Below are positions 30,956 to 40,049 of a stretch of 64,000 bases of DNA, piece after piece. How positions within the stretch are numbered: position 1 is the stretch's first letter; each line of letters begins with the position of its first letter. Made by a program: the position numbers and the translations under genes. Origin of the DNA: Amyelois transitella (lineage: Eukaryota; Arthropoda; Insecta; Lepidoptera; Pyralidae); the NCBI RefSeq assembly GCF_032362555.1, contig NC_083536.1, positions 682,001 through 746,000 on the forward strand. The letters run 5' to 3'. The notes beneath the pieces were generated by a model. That model ran no database searches. It worked only from the letters and a program-made list of their open reading frames with translations, and was not told the origin of the DNA.

Positions 30956-31631
30956 ATTAGTATAAGTAGTAAAAGATTAGATTTTGTTGATAGTTCTACT
31001 TTCTTAGGAATAACATTAGATTCAAATTTGAGATGGCATGCTCACATTTTAAAACTTTCTAAAAGGCTTAGTTCTGCAGCATACGCTATTCGTCGTATTA
31101 GGCATTTGACGGATGTGGCAACTGCTAAGCTAGTATATTTTAGTTATTTTCATAGTTTAATGTCATATGGTCTACTGCTTTGGGGATCAGCAGCAGACAT
31201 ACAAACTATTTTCATTTTACAAAAAAGGGCAATTCGATATATCTACGGTCTTAAACAAAGAGATTCCCTTAGAGATTTTTTTAAAAAACCTAAATATTTT
31301 AACTTTGCCCTCCCAATACATATTCGATAACATCATGCATGTTAGGAAAAACTTAAACTCTTTCAAAAAAGTAGGTGACTGTACTAGTAGATCACTGCGG
31401 AACAATTACAAGTTGTCGATCCCAGAACATCGGCTGGCTAAGGTAGAGAAATCATTTCTGATTAATTGTATAAGATTTTATAATAAATTACCAAAAAGTG
31501 TTCTTGAAATGAATGATAGAAAATTCAAACAGTATATTAAAGTTGAGCTTTGTAGGAAAGCCTATTACAGCACGGATGATTATATTAATGATAAACATGT
31601 GTGGCCCGAGCTGGACATAATGGCCTCTTAA
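30950..31631 (+). pseudogene. LINE RT C-terminal fragment, one frameshift
   Basis: Frames 30947-31330 and 31167-31631 overlap and give the RT thumb and C-terminal region: FLGITLDSNLRWHAHI, AAYAIRRIRHLT, YFSYFHSLMSYGLLLWG, LQKRAIRYIYG, then after a shift near 31310 FDNIMHVRKNLNSF...SIPEHRLAKVEKS...IRFYNKLPKSV. The palm motifs are absent. Typical of Jockey/CR1-like C-termini. Confidence 0.75.
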
Positions 31632-31988
31632 ATGCTTGTGTATTTTTGACATGATCTTGACATAATTTGTACAGTATGTACATATTTTATTTTATATTTA
31701 TTTTATTTGACGAAAGATTCTTATTGACATAATCAGTTCTACATTCATACATGTTTTTTAATGTAGACAATGTACATTCGTCCACGATTTAGATTTAAGA
31801 GATCTACATTTGTAAATTGACGTCCTATGAAAATGCTGCAGTGTAGTTTGTTCCGCCGCTTCTTCTACACATGCGCTTTGGAAGCGGTAGTAGTTATAAT
31901 TAGATTTAAGTTATGTGACGTCAATAAGTGATACCTTGTATCCAATTTTGAAAATAAATCTATTCTATTCTATTTTATTCTATTCTGT
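30950..31988 (+). mobile_element. 5'-truncated Jockey/CR1-like LINE with (TATTC)n tail
   Basis: A non-LTR fragment inserted in the Gypsy integrase. It ends in a TATTC-type tandem tail (about 31958-31985). A short TGTTT duplication seems to flank it (about 30950 and 31987), and the integrase frame fits together again across it. Confidence 0.75.
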
Positions 31989-31989
31989 T

Positions 31990-32671
31990 TTAAGGGAATT
32001 ATTTTCACGTTTAGGCAATCCTTTGAGTATCACATGTGACAACGGCAAGCAATTTGTCTCTGAAGCCTTCAAATCCTTCTGTCTTGAACAAGGTATTAGA
32101 CTATTTCACACTGTCCCCTATTGGCTCCAACAAAATGGGGAAGTAGAGAGACAAAACAGAAGTATTCTTAAAAATAAGTCAAATTCAAAAGTCAGACTGG
32201 AACAAAGATATATACGATTATCTTAGCATGTACAATAGTACTCCTCATAACACTACCGGTAAAACTCCTTCAGAACTTTTTCTAGGTAGAATCTTTAGAG
32301 ACAAATTGCCATCGTTGATAAATATAGGGAATGAGATAGATATTTCAGAGACAAGAGATAGAGACAAAGAACGCAAAGAACATGGGAAGATGACTGAAGA
32401 CAGGAAGAGGAAAGCAAAGGAATCAGATATAGTAACAGGAGAAAAGGTCTATGTCAAAAACTTGTTAAAAGAAAACAAACTAACGCCTGAATTTGATCCA
32501 ACACCACACACTGTTCTAAGGGCAAATGAAAATGAAGCAGATGTCAGAAACGATACTACTGGGAAAGAATATAGACGCAACATCGTACATTTGAAAAGAA
32601 CTGAAGGTAAATGGGAAATTTGCAAAAATAATATCGAAGATAATGATCATGACGAAGATTTCGATGATTAA
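31990..32671 (+). pseudogene. Gypsy integrase, second part and C-terminus
   Basis: Reading resumes with LRELFSRLGNPLSITCDNGKQF (second catalytic Asp) and NGEVERQNRSILKN (Glu), so the DDE set of the integrase is complete apart from the insertion. A frameshift near 32160 leads to the frame of 32228-32671 (YNSTPHNTTGKTPSELFLG, typical of retroviral-type integrase C-termini), which ends in acidic residues (DNDHDEDFDD). The protein would join the cDNA to the target. Confidence 0.78.
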
Positions 32672-32947
32672 ATATTTTTATGTTTAAACTATCATACCAA
32701 TATGCAAATGCCTTATATTTAATTTCTAATTTAATTTTTATAATTAATTATGAATAATCATAAAAAAGGAAATGATGTGATGTTGTGATTGGTTAATAAA
32801 GTACCAAGGAGTGGGGAGTGTCGGCCATTACCGATATACGACGGTGCGGGCAGTCGCTTGTCACCTTTGGTGTGTATAATGATACTTATGGTGTTGTATT
32901 ATTCTATATCCTTATCAACAAGTAAAACAGTGGGACACCACAGTCCC

Positions 32948-33467
32948 AAAGGCTGGAGCAGCCGACTGCTGGGAGTAGAACCGTCGAGGCGGTCCGTCCG
33001 GTGTTGGGACAGTGGTTGGCGAGGCAGCACGGTAGCCTGACTTACCGTCTGACCCAGATGCTCTCCGGACGTGTTTCGGAGGGTATCTGTGTCTGATCGG
33101 TCGGGAGCCGTCTGCTATCTGCCACCACTGTGACGGATGTGCTGACGAGGACGCCCAGCACACCTTGGAGGTTTGCCCAGCCTGGGACCAAGACCGCGCG
33201 GAGCTTCGCGCGGTCGTGGGGGACGACCTTTCCCTGCCGGCTGTCGTGAGACAGATGGTCGACAGCGAGAGGTCGTGGACAGCAGTGCAGACCTTTGCGG
33301 AGAGCGTCATGCTCCGCAAAGAGGCGGCGGAAAGGGTGAGAGAGGACACGTCCGACCTCCCCATACGCCGAAACGGCCCTGGGTTGAAGGCGCGCTTGTG
33401 CCAGGCGCGCCCTCCCCTAGCGGGTAGAATTGAAGGCCGACGGGTCACCCCGCTGGCCGCTCCGTAA
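32948..33467 (+). pseudogene. LINE S ORF2, 3' portion with CCHC motif
   Basis: Continues the frame cut at 27071: QRLEQPTAGSRTVEAVRPVLGQWLARQHGSLTYRLTQM. A small deletion near 33068 relative to 59010 shifts the frame. Then GGYLCLIGREPSAICHHCDGCADEDAQHTLEVCPAW gives the C-terminal Cys/His motif of R1-type ORF2. The end is near RRVTPLAAP (33467). Confidence 0.8.
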
Positions 33468-33670
33468 AAAAAGAGCGGCCGAGCCGAGGCCGCCGTGGAA
33501 GCGGCCGCCGCGTCAGGAATATGAGCGAGGGCAACTCACACTCCTGGCAACGAAGCGGTAGGCGATGGCACCGTGTGGTTTTAGTGGGTTCAAGCCCCAC
33601 ATAACCCGTCCGGCTTCCCGTAGCCGGCCGGGTAGACAAAGGTCTTTCCACGCGTAAAAAAAAAAAAAAA
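33468..33670 (+). other. LINE S 3' UTR and poly(A)
   Basis: 3' UTR GAGCGGCCG...TTTCCACGCG, then poly(A) 33656-33670. The unit is nearly the same as 22680-22878. Confidence 0.85.
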
Positions 33671-33690
33671 GGTTAGGTTAGGTTAGGTTA
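33671..33690 (+). repeat. Telomere repeats (GGTTA)4 between two poly(A) tails
   Basis: Four units lie between the poly(A) of plus-strand LINE S (ends 33670) and the poly(A) of minus-strand LINE V (33701 to 33691, seen as poly(T)). Two LINEs are thus tail to tail in one telomere tract. Confidence 0.95.
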
Positions 33691-33701
33691 TTTTTTTTTT
33701 T

Positions 33702-34105
33702 ATACAGAAACCTCCAACATAATTGGAGCCCATAGCTACTAGCCTGATTCATACAATTTCTCGCGTTTATGCCTCTCGTACTTTCATTCCTCATACTACT
33801 CTTTCATTCATCTTCTTTTATCGCTTATACGGGTGGGATTCCCGTCTTATGTCTGTTAGTCTATCTTACTTTAATATTTTTATTCCTCTTTTGCGGGTGG
33901 GATGCCCGTATGGTGTTTTCCTCTCATGTCTAGGGTGTAATAACTTTACTCTATTTTTCTTTTTATTTCTTACATTTCTTATTATTACTTATTACTTATT
34001 ATTACTATTACATCTCTGTTAGTAATTACTTTCACTTGTTTTACATTGTGTTTTTACTCTTATATCTATTTTGTTATTCTACTTATTATTGGTTATGATG
34101 TATAC
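33702..34105 (-). other. LINE V 3' UTR
   Basis: T-rich on the plus strand, with two GCGGGTGGGAT(T/G)CCCGT-like boxes (about 33829-33845 and 33894-33911). No coding content. It lies between the LINE V poly(A) and the DNA transposon. Confidence 0.5.
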
Positions 34106-36394
34106 TAGGGTGGGTCACTCTTGTATGAAAAACATTTTTTTTCATTATTTAAACTTCAAATAGCAAAAAAACTATGTCATATGGCTATATGAAATTACAG
34201 AATAAATTTCATGAAAATTGCATTATACCAACTGTCTCCGGATTGACCTTGATATAAAAAAAAATGTCAATTTTTACTCTTTTAAAAATAAAAAAACTAT
34301 TTATTTATTATAATGTACAGGACAGATTAAATATAAAAAACTAAGTATTTAAAGGATAAATTTATTAATAAAAAATAAAACTAAGTTATAACAAGGTTTT
34401 AATTACAATTATGAGGTAGTAGATTGAACACAAAAATCTTTCTTACTGTCAAATTTTGGCATGAACTTACGCGACTCAATCTTACTCTTTATGTAACCTT
34501 TTCGTGAAGATTTAGTGCACAAGCTAGCTGATGCCTCTGTCACCATCTTAACAGACTTCTCTACAGCTTGTGTGTGGCAAGGCAATCGAAGAAAATCTAT
34601 TTTATTATCTTCTCCTCTGGCAATAATTTGTTCAAGTTCTTCGTTTTTAATGTGTTTTAAGCTAGGAGGATCTGTAATTCGATTCTTCCAGTCAATCATA
34701 TCATAATACACATTTGCATTCATGTTAACATCTGGGCCCTTAAATAATCTTAACCTGTGTGAATCTTCGCCTCGCGCTTTTAATATACGACGCAACGCCA
34801 ATTCTCTTATATGTTTTTGAGTCTGTCATCATCGCAAGCAATAGATTTTCGGGATGGGCGAAATAACTATTGCGTTCAATTACCGGATCGACTACAGCCT
34901 TTAGCTCTGTTGATAAGTAGCGAGATTTAGAGATTAATTGCCATAAATGTTTTGCACCATCTTTGCAACTTGGGTGGCTTTTAATATTAAACCATATTGG
35001 GGCATATACTTTTATTATATAAGTAGCTAAAGTAACAAGTTCATTAGATGGATTTAATGTTGCAATATAAAGACGAAGGATTCTATTGACACGCGTAAGC
35101 CATCTGGCATGAGACATTTTTCCTGGAGACTTATCAGGTAAGTCTTCAGGACATTCACCAGAAGTGACAGCCAGAACTATTCTATATAAATAGAGTTGGT
35201 CAGAACTTAGATCTTTTGTGTCAATTAATGGCAGTAGTCCGGGAATAATACAAAATTTTACGATAGCTTTTTCTTCACATTTTTCTAAATCATCAGTAAA
35301 GAATAGTTCATACCATCAGAATTCTTCATCTTACGTCGTTTCACTGTTTCTGGTTGGAAATCGTCACTGTCACCAGAGGTGTCAGGTGAAGAAGATGAGG
35401 ACTACTGGCTGGTCTGAGCTTGTAGAAGTAATGGGAATTATTTGTGAGTGATAACTTTTTGATTTATCGTCTTTTAGTTTCCTCTGAAAACGAATTTAAT
35501 TTTTTCTCGTTGCAGTAAAATCTGTGTTTCCTATCATCATATTTCTTCCAAATCTTTGGTCGATAAGAAAACATTGCTCACTTGATGGGGCTTTTTTTCC
35601 CTTGGGCAAGTACATTCTGAAAAATCTAAGCACTTGCAACTAGAAATATCAAATAAAACATGACTTGAAGCTAGAAAGTCTTCTAAACGTGTTTTAGGAA
35701 TTTTAGGATGTGATTTCAATATATTTTTAAATTTAAGATGATAAGTTTTTAACATTTGATTAACTCTTAAGTGAGATACAATTGGATGTGATGCTTTATT
35801 ACATATATTTTCTATTTTTACGGTAACAATATCTGAAACTTCTTGAAAACTTGGATTTTTTTCGTATTGTTCATCACTTTTATATTAAACCTCGTCCACT
35901 CGTAGCACTTTATCACATCTTCGTATGTTGGAAGCACATTCTCTTTTAAATCATTCGTATTTCCAAATAAAGGACATTTCCAAGCTTCACGGGTACAATT
36001 CATATTGGATATCACTGCAAAACTTCGTTGTTCTAGTCAAATATAGTTCAACTAAATTACTGGCAAAATCGCGTTGTGGTCGTACTTTTAAAATAATATT
36101 TATGCTTACCCACAAGAGTTTTGTTTACGTTTTTGGTATCTCATATAATGGTAAATATGTTAGCAATGTAAAAATAAGCAGTTTGTTACGTAAATAGAGG
36201 TATATTTATTATTTGGATTTATTTGAAAATGTGTAAATTTTTGACTTTATTGTAAACTTTCAACCTGATCCGGAGACAGAAAAACTATTGTGATCGTAAC
36301 AATATTTAATACACGTAATATAAGTTCTATTTGACATCAAATTATCGCTATAGAAAATCGAAAAAACAAAAAAAAAGTTTTTTGACCCACCCTA
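34106..36394 (-). mobile_element. DNA transposon, TIR TAGGGTGGGTCA, 8-bp TSD
   Basis: Perfect 12-bp TIRs (TAGGGTGGGTCA, 34106-34117 and 36383-36394) are flanked by the perfect 8-bp duplication ATGTATAC (34098-34105 and 36395-36402). A subterminal inverted pair CTGTCTCCGGA/TCCGGAGACAG lies near 34232 and 36270. The 2289-bp element encodes, on the minus strand, a degraded protein of the ARW type. An 8-bp duplication and a TAGGG start fit hAT-like ends, but I see no hAT transposase motifs. Confidence 0.9.
34409..36015 (-). pseudogene. Uncharacterised transposon 'ARW' protein, several breaks
   Basis: Pieces in minus-strand order: LPTYEDVIKCYEWTRFNIK (about 35900), LKTYHLKFKNILKSHPK then HVLFDISSCKCLDFSECTCP (Cys-rich, about 35600-35755), FLSTKDLEEI, a gap, LSSDQLYLYRIVLAV...SGECPEDLPDKSPG (about 35130-35240), MSHARWLTRVNRILRLYIATLNPS, FNIKSHPSCKDGAKHLW, VVDPVIERNSYFAHPENLLLAMM, then after a frameshift near 34800 RRILKARGEDSHRLR and a C-terminus FLRLPCHTQAVEKSVKMVTEAS...RKGYIKSKIESRKF. 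This motif order matches repeat-associated uncharacterised arthropod and cnidarian proteins I remember; no known catalytic domain can be named. Its place between TIRs suggests it serves transposition. Confidence 0.6.
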
Positions 36395-36428
36395 ATGTAT
36401 ACTAATATTTAATAATATTGTTCCATCA

Positions 36429-36971
36429 TTATTTATTTACTTTCTTGTTAACTATATTTACTTTTTCCACACTAATGTATAAAAATCTATTGGATTTGTT
36501 GCTTCTTTTACTTTTTTGGAATTTGTTGTCTCTCGTCATTCTTGTGGTCAATGTGAATTCCATGTGAGGTCTTTTGTAGGCGAAGATGGGGTACTCCATC
36601 AGCAAGTTTACTACGGTCTCGCAGTTAACACATATGACAGGGCGCAAGTCACAGTTTGCCCCTCCATTGGAGTTCACAGCGGCCCCTCTTGCTGTTCGGT
36701 CTGCCCTTTGGTTGCCCTCCAATTCGGCATGCGCCTTTATCCAAAACCTTTTAACTTTATTTTGGACGCAAATACTTCCAATATTTGCTCTTGCTGCTAG
36801 TGCTAGTGGGTGGCAAGATCTTACTTTAACGACGATTTTAAGAGCAGAAGTATAGCCACTGTAAACCCCAAAGGAGTTTGTCTTATGCTCCTTGGTTTCT
36901 CTCTCCCAGCCACTCGCGGCATACAGTAGTCCACTAGATGCTGGTTTTCTCCTCCTCGGGTTCGCTAGCAC
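36429..36971 (-). pseudogene. LINE V RNase H fragment
   Basis: The frame shows NSFGVYSGYTSALKIVVKVRSCHPLALAARANI and VKRFWIKAHAELEGNQRADRTARGAA, the C-terminal portion of a LINE RNase H (the WIKAH...GN..AD box is characteristic). A Cys-containing tail (VICVNCETVVNLLMEYP) follows. Upstream the sequence joins ORF1 of the same LINE with the endonuclease and RT deleted. The true reading begins within the listed frame; the first residues (MLANPRRRK) come from the junction. It has no function. Confidence 0.65.
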
Positions 36972-37005
36972 GACTCCGCACAGGCCGTTCCTGCCCGGGG
37001 CGCCC

Positions 37006-37656
37006 TTAGGAATATGCTACCGTCGACCGGGCCAATGCATCCCACTTCCGCCGCACCGGGCAGGCTCGGTCGAATACGTTGTGCTCTCCGCGTTCGAGTT
37101 TGCTTCTAGTGCAATTTTTGCATTTCGGTGGCTCGCCCGCCAGCCAGTCCGCGCATTCGGATCTTTGATATGGCCCACCACAATGGCCACACAGGCCAGA
37201 CATCGTGTGCATTGAACCAGGGGTGATTGATCTTCCGCTTTCACTCTCTGCAGGTCAATCTGCACCGTCTGTCTGGCCGTCGCTCTCTGCCATATGGTTG
37301 ACGAGACGCTGATTACTATATGGCTTGTATGTGGGTTTCGAGCTTTTTTCTTATACTTCACCTCAGCCCTGTCCTCACCCTCGACGAGGTCGCGGAAGAT
37401 GTCTCTGTTCTAGATTCCTAAGGGCTCTTAGGATCTCTTCATCCGTATGGACGCCAAGCACCCCCTTAAGGACCAGTAGTGGGTCTCTATTTTTTACCTC
37501 CTCAACGTTTAGTTCCAAGGCGTCCACCCGCAACCTCTGCTTAAGCTTTTCGTGTTCTTCTTTAGTGCCCAGTCCAATTATTATTTTTCTGTCTCTTGCT
37601 TTCCTTACTTTTTGCACCTCTATCCACCCCTCCTTTGCATCCATCGTCTTTCTCAA
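37006..37656 (-). pseudogene. LINE V ORF1 (Gag-like), frameshifted
   Basis: Frame 37656-37375 has MDAKEGWIEVQKVRKARDRKIIIGL...LNVEEVKNRDPLLVLKGVLGVHTDEEILRAL, homologous to the RRM-like region of LINE X ORF1 (50329-51457). After a shift near 37380 the frame 37361-37017 gives KKARNPHTSHIVISVSSTIWQ...IDLQRVKAEDQSPLVQCTRC, and a third frame (37212-37006) gives the zinc-knuckle end CGHCGGPYQRSECADW...VRRKWDALARSTVAYS. At least two frameshifts. The protein is the R1-group ORF1 RNA-binding factor. Confidence 0.75.
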
Positions 37657-38931
37657 CTTATTTAGGACTTATTTACAACTTTGCCGACCGCAATGTCCAC
37701 TGTTTATACAGAATAAGGGAAGATTTGAGGGGTTGTTTTCTCCCTGTTATTTAGGGGGATGTTAATGTGTAATTTGTTAAGTTTATTCAACACTGAAACT
37801 AGGAGTTTTTTAAATTAATACGCTTTACTGTTTTATACTTTATAGGTCTTGAAATAGGGGTTTCAACGGGGTTTTGGGGGTTGGAAACAAGTTGGTCCCT
37901 ATTTTTATGTGTGCCTTAATAGGGTGTAATGGTTTGAATTTAGAAGAAAGGTCAATTAAAAAAGTCAATTTTAGGATTTTGTTTACGTAACTTACGGTTA
38001 CCTTTGGGAGCTAACCGTTTAAATGTTTTATATTTTAAAATATACTGTACCAATCTGTTTGAATTTTTTATATCTGATAGTGGAGTAAACAAGCCCTCGG
38101 GGATATATGTTTTTAACAATTAATTTTTTATTCTAGTTCGGTATTTACTTCCGCAAAGTTGGAGCCCGTCGATTTCCGGTGGAAAATCCGATGCTGTTTG
38201 ATGGTGGGTTGTCCCAGGAAGATGATCAGGGCCTCAATGGACTTATTTCCAGCCGGGGCGTCGAATCTCGGTAGGTCCGTCGCGTGGGTCCCTGGGGTTC
38301 AGCGGCAATCTGGGAAAAACCGCTGATTGGCCAGTCAGTTTTCTTGTCCTGGACGCCTAGTCCGCTTCCGGATTTCGGTGATTTTCGGCAGGCGGCACGC
38401 TGGACAGGTCCCTCACCTGTCGGTAATTGCAGCCCTTCACCACGGTTCACCAGTCCGTCGAAAAACATCTATTTACGTCTGCTTCGGGAAGATCTACGGT
38501 TTTCTTCACTTTCCCAAGTCCGTTTCCTGGTACCCCTTTCCAGCAGGACACTGGTGAATGCTCCACTAGTTCTTCACTTGTAGAACTTTGCTTCTGTGTG
38601 ATTTCACCTTTTTTGGGCCACTGTTGTCAAAGTTTTTGGTTGGGGAAAAGGCCGCCACCTAGGAAGTGTGAATGAAAAGTCTCACTGTGCTGGTATTTGT
38701 GGTCCTAGAATTTTGAGACTTTGTCTGGGCAAAGTCACGGTCACTGTTGTCACTTTCACGGTTTTAGTCCGGAAATTTCCCGATACAGAACGTAACTTCT
38801 CCGCGATGAAAGCCGCGGGGGCGTTTCACAAGTATCTTTGTATACGTATATCTCGTCTATATTGGGTCCGATTTCAAAAATTTTTGCACTTTTCGCTTGC
38901 TAATTTTACCGCGAAACTTGTAAATCAAATC
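37657..38931. other. Unassigned region with repeat shared with the palindrome arms
   Basis: About 37668-37890 is diverged from, but clearly related to, 20815-21050. The rest (to 38931) is moderately GC-rich and without confident ORFs. It may be the 5' UTR of LINE V on the minus strand. No host gene evident. Confidence 0.4.
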
Positions 38932-39335
38932 AAATCAAATCAAATCTATTTATTGTGGAGCACAGGTAAAAAGATAATATAATTGTATAGAGTACCACTG
39001 AGTCCTGTCTTTACAGACGTACAATAATTAATTACATACATTTATATAAAATAAAGTCAACATAAAAATTTTAATAAAATTGAAAATGTCAGTACACACA
39101 TCAAAAATAAGAATTATATAAATTAAATCGAATTATTATGTCAAATTGTCTTGTCGAAAATCTTTAACAGTGTAATAACATCTTTCTATTAAAAGCTGTT
39201 TAATTGTCTTTTTAAATGTCACTAAATCTTCGGTCTTATAACTATCTGGCAATTTATTAAAAATCTTAGGAGCCATCCCGATCACATTATTACTGATCAA
39301 AGATTTATGATGTCCTCCAATAACCAACTTTCAAT
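38932..39335 (-). mobile_element. 5'-truncated LINE end with (GATTT)n tail
   Basis: On the minus strand the frame 39327-39136 ends a LINE RT (VIGMAPKIFNKLPDSYK...FKKTIKQLLIERCYYTVKDF). A 3' UTR and a (GATTT)n tail at 38932-38946 follow. The copy is only about 400 bp. No clear target duplication is visible. Confidence 0.7.
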
Positions 39336-39437
39336 ATATTTCACTTATTTATTTTACTAATAATCGATATTTTAGGAATTTTTAAGCGCGGAGCGGTTTA
39401 ATTTCGTGGCGCTCGGTACTGCGGACAGAGCGCAACT

Positions 39438-39449
39438 GGTTAGGTTAGG
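39438..39449 (+). repeat. Telomere repeats between LINE Z and LINE V
   Basis: GGTTAGGTTAGG on the plus strand. On the minus strand the poly(A) of LINE Z is followed by CCTAACCTAACC and then by the 5' end of LINE V. Confidence 0.93.
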
Positions 39450-39464
39450 TTTTTTTTTTTTTTT

Positions 39465-40049
39465 AAGAAATAATAAGACTACGGCGCGTGGCCTGTACTT
39501 TTTTTTGTTTAATTGTTTTTTTGTCAGTTTAATTTTATTGGTTTTACATCTGCTGTCCGGTGTTAGTGACAGTTTCGTCGACAATATTTTAAAGCTAAAA
39601 ACTAAAGAGTATTCTTACCTAAGGTTTTTTTTTTTGTCATTTTTTTTTTATTTATTATTTTTTTAATATTAAAACCTTATACTATTTTACATGCTTGATT
39701 TATTTATGAGCGGAACCTCAGAATGTGGCAGACCAGGACCCCCTGACAGCACCCGTTCACGAGTTGACGCATGGGTCAGCCATCGCGAGACTCAACCATT
39801 ATTGAGGGAATCCCACGACCCGGCCCACGTCGCCGCCGCCAGGTTGACCACTTTAGTGAGCATGACGTACCTCATACTGATGGTCCGCTCAACGTCTTAT
39901 GAATTAGAACTAAAGCTAAAAAAAAAAAAAATTTTTTTTTTTTGTAAATTTTTTTTTTTTTTTTTTTGTCATTTTATTCTTTTTGTCTTGTCATATCATT
40001 GCCGCCGGCCCCGCCGGTGGCTGCTGTCTGTGTTTTGAGGGGGATGTTT
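39465..40049 (-). other. LINE Z 3' UTR
   Basis: Shared with 56573-57105 of LINE Y, with homopolymer differences. It contains long poly(A)/poly(T) tracts (39918-39967) and a conserved GC-rich block (39708-39900). Plus-strand ORFs here are antisense accidents. Confidence 0.75.

Larger units (their letters stand above)
27072..32942 (+). mobile_element. Gypsy element with short LTRs, TSD GTCCC, in LINE S
   Basis: Left LTR 27072-27236 and right LTR 32776-32942 (165 and 167 bp) start TGTGATG and end CACCACA. The 5-bp duplication GTCCC flanks them (27067-27071 and 32943-32947). The undisturbed site is seen at 58880-58890. The primer-binding site TGGCGACGAGG follows two bases after the left LTR. Internally Gag and protease remain, RT and RNase H are gone, and integrase is split. 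The LTRs differ at several positions, so the insertion is older than that at 51463. A mariner and a LINE fragment are nested in it. Confidence 0.9.
22898..33670 (+). mobile_element. SART/TRAS-group LINE 'S', split by a Gypsy element
   Basis: A plus-strand R1-group LINE. Its 5' UTR starts GGGGTGC directly after telomere repeats. ORF1 lies at 23347-24395, ORF2 at 24398-27071 plus 32948-33467, then 3' UTR and poly(A) (33656-33670) followed by telomere repeats. Both ends touch TTAGG, so it is a full insertion in a telomere tract. It has an ORF1 internal deletion, one nonsense codon in ORF2 and a Gypsy insertion (27072-32942). Confidence 0.9.
33691..39437 (-). mobile_element. R1-group LINE 'V' (TRAS-like orientation), rearranged
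   Basis: The poly(A) end is at 33691-33701, joined to telomere repeats. The 5' end is at 39437, directly after CCTAACC, beginning AGTTGCGCTC on the minus strand. ORF1 remains at 37656-37006 and an RNase H piece at 36971-36429; the endonuclease and RT are deleted. A DNA transposon (34106-36394) and a LINE fragment (38932-39335) are nested, and 37668-38930 may hold more foreign DNA. Confidence 0.75.

Noticed and set aside
34106-36394. Assignment of the TIR element to hAT
   Set aside because: The TIR start and 8-bp duplication fit, but no hAT dimerisation or catalytic motif is visible in the encoded protein.
39691-40038. Plus-strand ORF MLDLFMSGTSECGRPGPPD, also at 56763-56975
   Set aside because: Both lie antisense in the 3' UTR of the helicase LINE; similarity comes from recent shared ancestry of the UTR, and no coding signature is seen.
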